Assembly (NCBI RefSeq): GCF_003858455.1
Contig: NZ_RQZF01000003.1
Span: 124,001-188,000 of the forward strand
Source: Schaalia canis
Lineage (GTDB): Bacteria > Actinomycetota > Actinomycetes > Actinomycetales > Actinomycetaceae
Direction: 5' to 3'
Length of the DNA stretch: 64,000 bases
Within the stretch, counting starts at the first letter, position 1, and each line of letters begins with the position of its first letter. The notes beneath the pieces are model-generated. The model was not told the DNA's origin. It worked only from the letters and a program-made list of their open reading frames with translations, and ran no database searches. Shown here in pieces: positions 25,045 through 32,962 of the stretch. A program made the position numbers and the translations under genes.

Positions 25045-25899
25045 ATGACCACCGACCCCAATATCCCCGCTCCGCAGATTTCCCAGCGCCTTCACAAGGT
25101 CCGAAAACTTCAAGAGCAAGAAGCGTCAGAGCGCCGCGCGGACACTCAACGACGCCTCATTGAAGCAGGCCGCCAGATTATCGCCGAACACGGAGTGGGG
25201 GGAACTTCAGTCAATCTCATCACCTCCAGGGCTGGCTTCACCCGTGGAGCTTTCTACTCCAACTTCACCGATATGGACCACTTCGTGCGGATGGTCATCC
25301 GCAATGAGTGGAAACGTACCCTCTCACGGGCTTACACCGCTTTGCGAGGCAGTGACACCACTGTTCAAGGGCTTGGCTTCGATGAGGATCCCTCACTTGA
25401 GACTGCTCAGCACATTCCTGATCAGGTCGACAGCGATAAGGTCATTGCCGGGCTTCATGCCGCGACCGAAAGTTTCTTTCGTGAGAGCGAGGCTTGCGCA
25501 CACGTTGACGGGAAGGAACGCTTCACTGAACTGGCAACCCGTATTCTGGGTGCCCTCCCTCAGGACCGGGAAACCCTGTTGCTGTGGACAAGCATCAGCA
25601 ACTACCTGGTGCGCTGCGCAGACCCCTCCCACTCAACCATTGTTGCCTTCCGCAATTTCCGCCAGGGTATTGATCTCTTCGTTGAATCAACCTTGGAGCG
25701 CCTTGACCTTGAGTGTGTTGTCAGCGCTAGTGACGTCGTCGATCTCGTAGTGTCTCTTGGTTTGCGTTCGATCCGCAATGATCTGATTGGCACCACTGAC
25801 AGTAATCACGTTTCAGCCATTGCTGATGGTCATTCCTCTTTAGCGGCGCGCGTTTTCCCGCTGATCTTGCCTCTTGTGGTTCATCGGAGGCACGACTGA
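25045..25899 (+). CDS. TetR/AcrR-family transcriptional regulator
   Basis: The 284-aa protein is long for the family. A charged N-terminal extension of about 30 residues (RLHKVRKLQEQEASERRAD) precedes the TetR DNA-binding domain. The helix-turn-helix is RLIEAGRQIIAEHGVGGTSV and the recognition segment is SRAGFTRGAFYSNFTD, at about residues 34-80. The C-terminal ligand-binding half shows no recognised subfamily. It is divergent from pfk and convergent with a DAACS symporter gene, so either could be a target. The 240-nt pfk-tetR gap contains TAAAAT near 24966, a possible -10 box. No clear dyad was identified as its operator. The ligand is unknown. Confidence 0.9.
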   Translation: MTTDPNIPAPQISQRLHKVRKLQEQEASERRADTQRRLIEAGRQIIAEHGVGGTSVNLITSRAGFTRGAFYSNFTDMDHFVRMVIRNEWKRTLSRAYTALRGSDTTVQGLGFDEDPSLETAQHIPDQVDSDKVIAGLHAATESFFRESEACAHVDGKERFTELATRILGALPQDRETLLLWTSISNYLVRCADPSHSTIVAFRNFRQGIDLFVESTLERLDLECVVSASDVVDLVVSLGLRSIRNDLIGTTDSNHVSAIADGHSSLAARVFPLILPLVVHRRHD

Positions 25900-25926
25900 G
25901 GGATCTGCACCGCCGGTGAAGAGACA

Positions 25927-25953
25927 GCGCGGCATGACCGCGCGTTTCTCTTT
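25927..25953 (+). terminator. Intrinsic terminator of the tetR-type gene
   Basis: GCGCGG (25927-25932) and CCGCGC (25938-25943) form a 6-bp stem with a CATGA loop, followed by GTTTCTCTTTA. It lies 27 nt after the stop codon. Confidence 0.7.
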
Positions 25954-25975
25954 ACGCGGCTTCGAAGTCTCTTGA

Positions 25976-26007
25976 AAAAGTGCGGGCGCGCCGTTGTCGG
26001 CGCGCCC
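25976..26007 (-). terminator. Intrinsic terminator of the DAACS symporter gene
   Basis: GGGCGCGCCG (25984-25993) and CGGCGCGCCC (25998-26007) form a perfect 10-bp stem with a TTGT loop. On the minus strand a CTTTTT run follows shortly after the stem. It lies 28 nt beyond the symporter stop codon. Confidence 0.85.
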
Positions 26008-26034
26008 ACACTAATGTTGGAGACGAAGATGGTG

Positions 26035-27471
26035 TCAGGCAGAGGTGCCGTTCACCTTAGCGGAGGCTTCAAGTTCCTCAGCCGTCACAACGCCTTCGAC
26101 GGAAACCTGATCAAGGTAGGCCATGCCGTCAAAAGAAAGCTCGCGAGCATTCTCAGGGTGGGCTTCTACGCCCAGACGCCCATCAGCCATCTTGTCAACG
26201 ACCAGGGCGATAGCACCGTCACCGGTGACGTTGGTGGCTGTGCCAAAGGAATCAAGGGCAATGTAGGTGGCGATCATGAGGGCCACATTCGCCTCGTTGA
26301 AGCCAAGCATGGAGGCCAGAAGGCCGGTGGCGGCAACGATAGCGCCACCAGGAACGCCGGGGGCTGCAACCATCGTAATGCCCAGCATGAAGATGAAGCC
26401 CACCCACTGCGTAGCGGTCACTTCAATGCCTTGGGTGTAAACGATAGCGAATGCGAAGGCAAAGATCTTCGAGGTTGAGCCAGCCAGGTGGATGGTGGCG
26501 CACAGCGGCACGGTGAAGGAGGCAACGGCCTCGGAAACACCGTTCTTACGCACCTGACGCAAAGTAACAGGGATCGTTGCAGCGGACGAGGAAGTGCCCA
26601 GCGCCGTCAGGTAAGCGGGGAGCATCGTCACCAGGGCCTTGATGGGGTTGGTACGAGCGTAGGCTCCAGCAAGGAGGTACTGGGTCAGGAGGATAACAAC
26701 CTCAAGTGCGAGAACAACAAGCACCACCGTGACAAGAGTCTGCATGATCGCCCATGCCTCGCCGGTGTAGGTGAGGTTGAGGAAGATACCAAAGATGTGG
26801 ATCGGCAGCAGGGGGATAATGACGCGCTCAATGAGTGCCTTGATGATTGCGCGGAACTCGATAAAGCCCTTGCGTAGAACGCCACGAGGCACCATAGACA
26901 GGCCGATGCCAATGACGAAGGAAAGTAGCAGCGCCGTCATCACGCCAACGGGAGCCTGCATTTCAATAACGAAGAAAGGCGAGAGGGCGGAGCCTGGTTC
27001 GGCAACTTCACTCAAGCTTGAGGGGTCAAGAAGCACAGGGAAGAGCGTTGCGCAGGCAAGGTAGGTGATGAAACCGGCAAAGAGGGTGGAACCGTAAGCG
27101 ATCGCTGCGGTGATGCCCAGCCATTTTCCAGCGCCTCGTCCCAGGTCAGCGATGGCTGGGGTGACCAGACCAATGATGATCAGGGGAATCGAGAAGGAAA
27201 GGAATTGTCCGAAAACAGCCGAGAAGGTGGCGAAGATTCGTCCGACCGCTTCGGGGACAAGGGGATTGCCTCCGACGGTAACTGATCCGAGGACGAGTGC
27301 CAGAACAATCGCCAGAAGCACCCATACGAGGATGCCACCTTTTGCGAGGACAGCGCGCATATCAGGATTCCTTGAGATTTCCAGATGTAATGAATGAGTA
27401 CCTTCAGCCTTCACGGCTTCTTTCACTTTGTCGACGACCGCCACATGGTGAGACATCCGATCTGCCCACAT
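26035..27471 (-). CDS. Dicarboxylate/amino acid:cation symporter (DAACS family)
   Basis: The 478-aa polytopic protein has about eight membrane helices, the Ser-rich re-entrant hairpin LGTSSSAATIPVTL, the substrate loop VPLCATIHLAGSTSKIFAFA and the late motif NVTGDGAIALVVDK. It is a sodium- or proton-coupled carrier of amino acids or dicarboxylates. The substrate is open: HLAGST replaces the NMDGTA loop of glutamate/aspartate carriers, so it differs from both GltP and the TcyP-like protein at 7261-8625. AGGAG lies 5 nt before the ATG at 27471. It is convergent with a TetR-family gene and divergent from lysX, and each has its own terminator or promoter region. Confidence 0.88.
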   Translation of the reverse strand: MWADRMSHHVAVVDKVKEAVKAEGTHSLHLEISRNPDMRAVLAKGGILVWVLLAIVLALVLGSVTVGGNPLVPEAVGRIFATFSAVFGQFLSFSIPLIIIGLVTPAIADLGRGAGKWLGITAAIAYGSTLFAGFITYLACATLFPVLLDPSSLSEVAEPGSALSPFFVIEMQAPVGVMTALLLSFVIGIGLSMVPRGVLRKGFIEFRAIIKALIERVIIPLLPIHIFGIFLNLTYTGEAWAIMQTLVTVVLVVLALEVVILLTQYLLAGAYARTNPIKALVTMLPAYLTALGTSSSAATIPVTLRQVRKNGVSEAVASFTVPLCATIHLAGSTSKIFAFAFAIVYTQGIEVTATQWVGFIFMLGITMVAAPGVPGGAIVAATGLLASMLGFNEANVALMIATYIALDSFGTATNVTGDGAIALVVDKMADGRLGVEAHPENARELSFDGMAYLDQVSVEGVVTAEELEASAKVNGTSA

Positions 27472-27532
27472 TCACACTCCTATTCACCCTTCACCACGGG
27501 AGTCAATGCAATATGGTGAGACTGAAAGACTG

Positions 27533-30500
27533 ATGAGCACCGGAAGATCACGCATGGATAAGGCCCTCACGCTTCACTCCCTCAAAACCTCCATTAAGAA
27601 CGCACTTCCCGATTGGATCGGATGGATGTGCTTCATTGCAGCAGGTTGGAGCGTTATTGAACTCGCCCTCGCCGCATTTCCTAACACTCTGGTTGACACC
27701 GTTGGTACTGTTTTCGACCTTTTCAATGTCATTCACGGCCCGTCGCTCTTCCTTGCAGGGCTCATGTTCATCATCGGAACCGCAGCTTTTCGCCGCAAGC
27801 GCTTCATCGTCCTCCTCCTGACCGTTATCCAAGCTATCGTTCTTGTTACTAACGCTCTCTTCCTTGCTTTTGTTGGTATCGACGCCATTGAGGACGTACC
27901 CACAAGTTTCATCATCCAGGTGTGGGCGAATAGTGCGATCAGCATTGGCCTCGTTGCATTGATTATCTGGGCACGCTCGTCCTTCCCAGCTCCCGTCCAT
28001 GCACGTTCAGCTCGAACCGCCTTCATCCGCCTGCTTGTTGGATCAGGCATCGTCTTAGTCACGGCTTTCATCACCACCTGGCTTTTCCCCGGCAACCTCA
28101 AGAGCGCTGGCGCGAAAGCTCTGTGGGCCATTCAGTCAGCCACCGGTTACTCCTCGCTTATCAGCAGTGCAGAGCTTCCCGCAGGGGGAAATCTCCTTCT
28201 CGCGTCCCTCCTTTCCCTCGCCTCGTTAATCGTCCTTGTTGTCTCCCTTCACGGATTCCTACGCGCTCAGGGCGTTCCGCCCCGAAACGACGCTGAAGAC
28301 CAGCGCCTGCACTACCTGCTTGCCCATTTCCCGGCAGACTCCTTGGACTATTTCGCCACCGGCAACCGTCGCGCTGTCATTTTCAGTCCCGATTCTCAGG
28401 CGGCCGTTTCCTACGCGGTGTCCTCTGGTGTTGCCATGGCCGGTGGCGATCCCATTGGCGACCCAGCCAGTTGGGATGCTGCCATCAGCACGTGGATGAA
28501 AGCCATGTACGCCCAGGGCCTCACTCCGGGGGTCATGTCTACCTCCGAGCGAGGCGCGCGTGCCTACAAGAACGCTGGTTTTACACTGCGGGCAATGGGC
28601 GACGAAGCTGTTATCGAGGTACCTCTATTCACCCTGAATGAGGCAAGTATGCGTCCACTTGCCGCCGCTAAACGACGCGTGGCACGCGCTGGGGTGAAGA
28701 TCGCCTGCCGCCCTCTTTCCTCCATCAGCGACGAGGAACTCGCGACCTTGAGTTCTCAAGCTGCCCTCTTCCGGGAGGGGGATGAACGCGGTTTCTCGAT
28801 GGCTCTTGATCGCATGATGAATCGCTTGGATGCCAGTCAGATGATTGTGACAGCTCACGCGCCTAATGGGGAGTTGGAAGGCATGCTCACCTTCGTTCCC
28901 TGGGGTCGTAAGGGCTTGTCCTTGAATCTCATGCGCCGTAATCCTGACAGCACCAATGGTGTCATTGAAGCAATGGTGCTTGCCCTCATTGATCTGTGCC
29001 GCGATTCGAATATCGACCGCATCTCCTTAAACTTCGCCATGTTCCGCAATGCTTTCATTGAAGGCAACGCTGTTGACGCCACTTGGGGGCAGCGCCTCCT
29101 ACGCCGTGTCATGATGCTTGCCTCACGGGTATGGCAACTTGAATCCCTTTACGAGGCCAACGCGCGTTACAACCCGACGTGGACAACTCGCTACCTGGGA
29201 TTCCTCTCTCCCGCTCACCTGACGGCGACCCTCATCGCCGCTGCCCGCCTGGAAGGCTTCCTGCCCGCGTGGGGTGAACCCACCCCCGAACTGCCAACCT
29301 GGTTGGGGAATCGTGAGCACGCGGCAACCATTTCGACCTTCTATGCTGATGCGGCACAGGTAGCGCTTCCTCCGCAACGTTTGAACGATCAGCAGCACAC
29401 GCGCCACGCTAAAGCTCAACGCCTCATGGAAGCAGGAATGGATCCCTATCCGCCGGGCGTTCCAGGCATGGCCCCCACAGCTTTGGCCTCGATTATTGCC
29501 ACCCCGGAGTCTCATCTGAAAGAACCCACAACATGCCACGCTCGCGTTGGCGCTCGCAGGCATCACGGTGGACTACGTTTCATGGATCTTTTCGACGGAA
29601 AAGCCACTCTTCAAGCTCACTTCGCTGCTGATACAACCCAACGCTACGAGCTCCTAAATCTGGTAGACGTCGGTGACCTCATTGAGGTCGTGGGGAACTT
29701 GGGCCACTCCAACACCGGTGAACTCACCCTTTTTGTCACGTCATGGCGGATGCTTGCCAAGACGCTACGCCCAGTGAACCCGCCGCAGCAATACGTTGAT
29801 CGTACGACGCTGGCACGCCATCGGAGCGCGGAACTCATCAACCAGCCACGCTCTCTTGAGCTTTTGCGAATGCGCTCGCGGGCGACCTCTGCGATTCGTG
29901 AGTTCCTCAACGAACGCGGCTATCTCGAAGTGGAAACCCCGATCCTCCACGCGGTCAAGGGGGGTGCGAATGCTCGGCCCTTCGTCACCCATCTCAACGC
30001 CTATAACTCTCAGGTGACTCTGCGTATCGCGCCCGAACTCTACCTCAAGCGCCTGATGGTCGCCGGAATGACAGCGGTCTACGAAATAGGTCGCTCCTTC
30101 CGCAATGAAGGCGTGGACCGCACGCATAATCCCGAGTTCACCTCCCTTGAGGCTTACGAGGCTGGCGCCGACTACACCGTCATGCGTGAACTCACCGAGT
30201 CCCTCATCCGAGCGGCTGCACGCACAATTCACGGACGTGAGGTCGTGTGGCAACCTCGGGAAGTGGTGGAGCGTTTCATTGCCAACCCCCTGCCTGACTC
30301 ACCCGCCCTGCACACCACCGATACCCTCCCCCACGATGCCCCTCATGATGGCAAGCAGGCGATGATGTCCGCCGCGCAGTGGGCAACCCACCGTGAAGTT
30401 TTTACCGAGGCCGCTCACCTGGTCGAGGTCGACCTTTCTGCGCCGTGGCCCGTGATGAGCGTCTGTGAGGGAATCTCGCGTGCGACTGGCCGCTTCGTCA

Positions 30501-30994
30501 GTATGGATTCTTCAGCCGAAGCCCTCCACGCCCTCTGCCGTGATCAGGGAGTTGACGTCCCCGCTGATGCGACTGTGGCGTCCATGATCAATGAACTCTA
30601 TGAAGAGCTCGTTGAGCCTCGCACCGGTTATCCCACCTTCTACACGGATTTCCCCGCCGAGGTGTGCCCCCTGACTCGGATCCACCGTGAGGACCCGCGC
30701 CTGGCGGAACGCTGGGATTTAGTGGCTTTCGGCATGGAAATCGGAACCGCCTACACCGAACTTACTGACCCGCGCGACCAGCGTGAGCGTTTCCTCGCCC
30801 AATCCCTTGCTGCCGCTGCGGGGGATCCTGAAGCCATGAGTGTCGACGGCGAGTTCCTCGATAGTTTGGAGCTGGGAATGGCTCCAACAGGAGGTATGGG
30901 AATGGGTGTGGATCGTATGGCCATGCTCCTATGCGGCACTGATATTCGAGACGTTATTGCCTTCCCATTTGTGAGGCCCCTCAATGACAACTAA
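27533..30994 (+). CDS. lysX: Bifunctional lysyltransferase/lysine-tRNA ligase (LysX)
   Basis: This 1153-aa fusion charges tRNA with lysine and moves lysine onto phosphatidylglycerol, lowering surface charge and raising resistance to cationic peptides. The N-third holds about six membrane helices. Next comes an MprF-type transferase (DUF2156) domain with SVSYA-like GVAMAGGDPIGDP, GARAYKNAGF and SLNFAMFRNAF. The C-half is a class II LysRS: an OB-fold (LRFMDLFDGKATLQ), motif 2 FRNEGVDRTHNPEFTSLEAY and motif 3 GMGMGVDRMAMLL. ATG at 27533 is used; it has only a weak ribosome-binding site, and ATG at 27554 is an alternative. It overlaps the DUF998 gene by 11 nt. Confidence 0.95.
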   Translation: MSTGRSRMDKALTLHSLKTSIKNALPDWIGWMCFIAAGWSVIELALAAFPNTLVDTVGTVFDLFNVIHGPSLFLAGLMFIIGTAAFRRKRFIVLLLTVIQAIVLVTNALFLAFVGIDAIEDVPTSFIIQVWANSAISIGLVALIIWARSSFPAPVHARSARTAFIRLLVGSGIVLVTAFITTWLFPGNLKSAGAKALWAIQSATGYSSLISSAELPAGGNLLLASLLSLASLIVLVVSLHGFLRAQGVPPRNDAEDQRLHYLLAHFPADSLDYFATGNRRAVIFSPDSQAAVSYAVSSGVAMAGGDPIGDPASWDAAISTWMKAMYAQGLTPGVMSTSERGARAYKNAGFTLRAMGDEAVIEVPLFTLNEASMRPLAAAKRRVARAGVKIACRPLSSISDEELATLSSQAALFREGDERGFSMALDRMMNRLDASQMIVTAHAPNGELEGMLTFVPWGRKGLSLNLMRRNPDSTNGVIEAMVLALIDLCRDSNIDRISLNFAMFRNAFIEGNAVDATWGQRLLRRVMMLASRVWQLESLYEANARYNPTWTTRYLGFLSPAHLTATLIAAARLEGFLPAWGEPTPELPTWLGNREHAATISTFYADAAQVALPPQRLNDQQHTRHAKAQRLMEAGMDPYPPGVPGMAPTALASIIATPESHLKEPTTCHARVGARRHHGGLRFMDLFDGKATLQAHFAADTTQRYELLNLVDVGDLIEVVGNLGHSNTGELTLFVTSWRMLAKTLRPVNPPQQYVDRTTLARHRSAELINQPRSLELLRMRSRATSAIREFLNERGYLEVETPILHAVKGGANARPFVTHLNAYNSQVTLRIAPELYLKRLMVAGMTAVYEIGRSFRNEGVDRTHNPEFTSLEAYEAGADYTVMRELTESLIRAAARTIHGREVVWQPREVVERFIANPLPDSPALHTTDTLPHDAPHDGKQAMMSAAQWATHREVFTEAAHLVEVDLSAPWPVMSVCEGISRATGRFVSMDSSAEALHALCRDQGVDVPADATVASMINELYEELVEPRTGYPTFYTDFPAEVCPLTRIHREDPRLAERWDLVAFGMEIGTAYTELTDPRDQRERFLAQSLAAAAGDPEAMSVDGEFLDSLELGMAPTGGMGMGVDRMAMLLCGTDIRDVIAFPFVRPLNDN

Positions 30995-31811
30995 GACTGT
31001 TCCTGCTTCGTGCCGCCGCACGATTGTTTTCGCGTCACTGCTTCTCTTTTTCGGTGCCCTGGCCTACAACAACTGGGCCCTCAGCCCGACCTACAATCCT
31101 GAGTTGCCGGCTGCCTCGGCCTTCGTGTCAGAGTACTCTGTCCCCTCCGAGCCGCACTCTGCGATCTTTAGAGGGATGGACGCAGCTTCGGGCGTACTCG
31201 TGGCGATCGCAACGTTGATGGTCGGTGCGCACCGGCATCTCCTGCGCGTCTCAGGACGCGTGACGCGCTATATGGCGCCTCCCGAGGGGTGGAGTATTCT
31301 CGCGTGGTTGGGCGCTCTCCTTTTCGGGATCGCTACTCTTGCTGATGCGATCTTCCCCATGACCTGCACGCTCTCCACGCTCTCCCCCGCAGAAGCTGCA
31401 GCCCCTCCCTGCGTGGGCCCTTTGGCTTCAGCCCATGACATCACCTCGACCTTAGCTGGCGCGGGTGCGATCATCGCCCTTGTCGCAACGACACTGCTTC
31501 TTGGCCGCTACTACGGCAAGTCCTGGCATCGTGCGCCTATGATGTGGGCGTTTATTCTTCTTGCCCTCTGCCACGTAGTGAGTGCGTCCTACACCTTCGT
31601 TGCTGCCCTGATGCCAGGCCTGCCTTTCCTGGGATATGTCCAGCGTCTGTCAATCGCTGCTCTATCGTTGTGGGCAATCCTTATGGTGCTCACTCCAACC
31701 GGGCGTGCTCTGTTGGAGGGCCGCCATCGGGTTGCTTCCCAGTCGCTCTCTCATGTTCTTATCCGCGCGACTGGCCAGACTGCTCCCTCTCCTGAACCCG
31801 CACGCACCTAG
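30984..31811 (+). CDS. DUF998 family membrane protein
   Basis: The 275-aa protein has about six hydrophobic helices. The first, FASLLLFFGALAYNNWAL, is followed by an extracellular loop ending in EPHSAIFRGMDAASGVLVAI. Around residue 125 a loop carries two Cys (PMTCTLSTLSPAEAAAPPCVG) that could form a disulfide outside the membrane. The overall pattern matches DUF998. It overlaps the end of lysX (ATGACAACTAA), so it is translated from the same message. Its position between lysX and a hydrolase suggests a role in membrane-lipid or envelope maintenance, but no biochemical function is established for the family. Confidence 0.75.
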   Translation: MTTKTVPASCRRTIVFASLLLFFGALAYNNWALSPTYNPELPAASAFVSEYSVPSEPHSAIFRGMDAASGVLVAIATLMVGAHRHLLRVSGRVTRYMAPPEGWSILAWLGALLFGIATLADAIFPMTCTLSTLSPAEAAAPPCVGPLASAHDITSTLAGAGAIIALVATTLLLGRYYGKSWHRAPMMWAFILLALCHVVSASYTFVAALMPGLPFLGYVQRLSIAALSLWAILMVLTPTGRALLEGRHRVASQSLSHVLIRATGQTAPSPEPART

Positions 31812-31858
31812 AAGTAGACCCATGACCAGTTTTAGCGCCCCTGTTACGGGAGACTGAC

Positions 31859-32944
31859 ATGGATTCCGTGTCCCGTCTTCACCACTGGGCGCGCGCTCGT
31901 CAGCGTGTAAAGATCGGCCCACGTACGCTGACAGTGCTCGATACTGGAGTACCGGCCCCGCCCTTAAGGTCCTGTGAGCGGGACGCGGTTCTTATCCTCT
32001 CGGGTGTTGCCGTCCCCTGGCTGGATTGGGTGGACGTCTTGTCCCTCCTGAGTCCTACCCAGCGCGTGATCCTCGTCGAGCGGGAGGGACTGGAGGGAGC
32101 GGGACCAATCGGTGAGGGCCCGGTTGTCTCCTTGCCTTCCTCGTCCGAAGGCACCGCCGCGTCCGACGACCCTGCCATGTCCGAGCGCCCCTCCACCTCC
32201 GAAGGCATCGCCACCCCCGAAGGTCTCTCCCCTTCGGGGCTGCCGTCTCTGTTTGACGAGGCCACCGCCCTTGTCGGACTCCTTGATGCCTACCAGATTA
32301 GGCGGGTGCGCATACTTGCTCATTCAATGGGGGCCTTCATTGGCGAGGCTTTTGCCCGTCTCTTTCCCGATCGCTGCGAGCTTCTGGTTTTCGCGGATGG
32401 CTCCTGTGTGAACGAGTCTGACCTCCCCGCGCAAGCCTCTCCCTCGCCTGTTGTTGAGTGTCCTCGGGCAGGAGTCCTTGAACGCTTCACTGCGTATTGG
32501 ACGAGGTACGCGTGGGCGCGTTCCTGTGTCGCCCGTTTACTGTGGTGGCCGCGCCGTCGAGGTCTGGCAACGCTTCCTCCCGGGACGGAGCGCGCCCTCG
32601 CTCTTGAACTTTTCACTGATGAGCGTTTCATTCGTGCGACAGTGCGCGAAATGAGCATCTATCGCCTGTGGGCCGATGAAGTGGTGACCCTTGCGCGTGC
32701 TTTTCCTCTGCGATCAGAGCTGCGGGTGCTTGTGGCAACCCGACATCGGGTGTTCCAGGACCCGTGGGTTCGACAACAGCGTGCGCGCTTTGAGGCTCGC
32801 AATGCCGAGATCGCGCGGCATCAGCACTCTAGCAGCAGGCAGATACAGAATTCCTTTGAGGTTCTTTCTGCTTCACATTTGCTGATGCGCGACAACCCCG
32901 AGCTTGTTGCCTCTGCGGTCAGCAGGTGCCACGAAGCGTCCTAG
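31859..32944 (+). CDS. Alpha/beta hydrolase with low-complexity insert
   Basis: The 361-aa protein has an alpha/beta-hydrolase core. The early strand is DAVLILSGVAVPWLDWVDVL. The nucleophile elbow is RILAHSMGAFIGEAFARLFP (Ser in AHSMG at about residue 161), with FADGS downstream. A late SASHLLMRDNPELVASAV supplies the probable catalytic His. Between the first strands and the elbow lies a Ser/Pro/Glu-rich stretch of about 45 residues (PSSSEGTAASDDP, then SERPSTSEGIATPEG) that looks like an unstructured insert made of drifting repeats. There is no signal peptide. It is the third gene after lysX, with a 47-nt gap, and is probably in the same operon. A lipid or ester substrate is guesswork. Confidence 0.82.
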   Translation: MDSVSRLHHWARARQRVKIGPRTLTVLDTGVPAPPLRSCERDAVLILSGVAVPWLDWVDVLSLLSPTQRVILVEREGLEGAGPIGEGPVVSLPSSSEGTAASDDPAMSERPSTSEGIATPEGLSPSGLPSLFDEATALVGLLDAYQIRRVRILAHSMGAFIGEAFARLFPDRCELLVFADGSCVNESDLPAQASPSPVVECPRAGVLERFTAYWTRYAWARSCVARLLWWPRRRGLATLPPGTERALALELFTDERFIRATVREMSIYRLWADEVVTLARAFPLRSELRVLVATRHRVFQDPWVRQQRARFEARNAEIARHQHSSSRQIQNSFEVLSASHLLMRDNPELVASAVSRCHEAS

Positions 32945-32962
32945 ACGCAGCTCAACAGGGTC

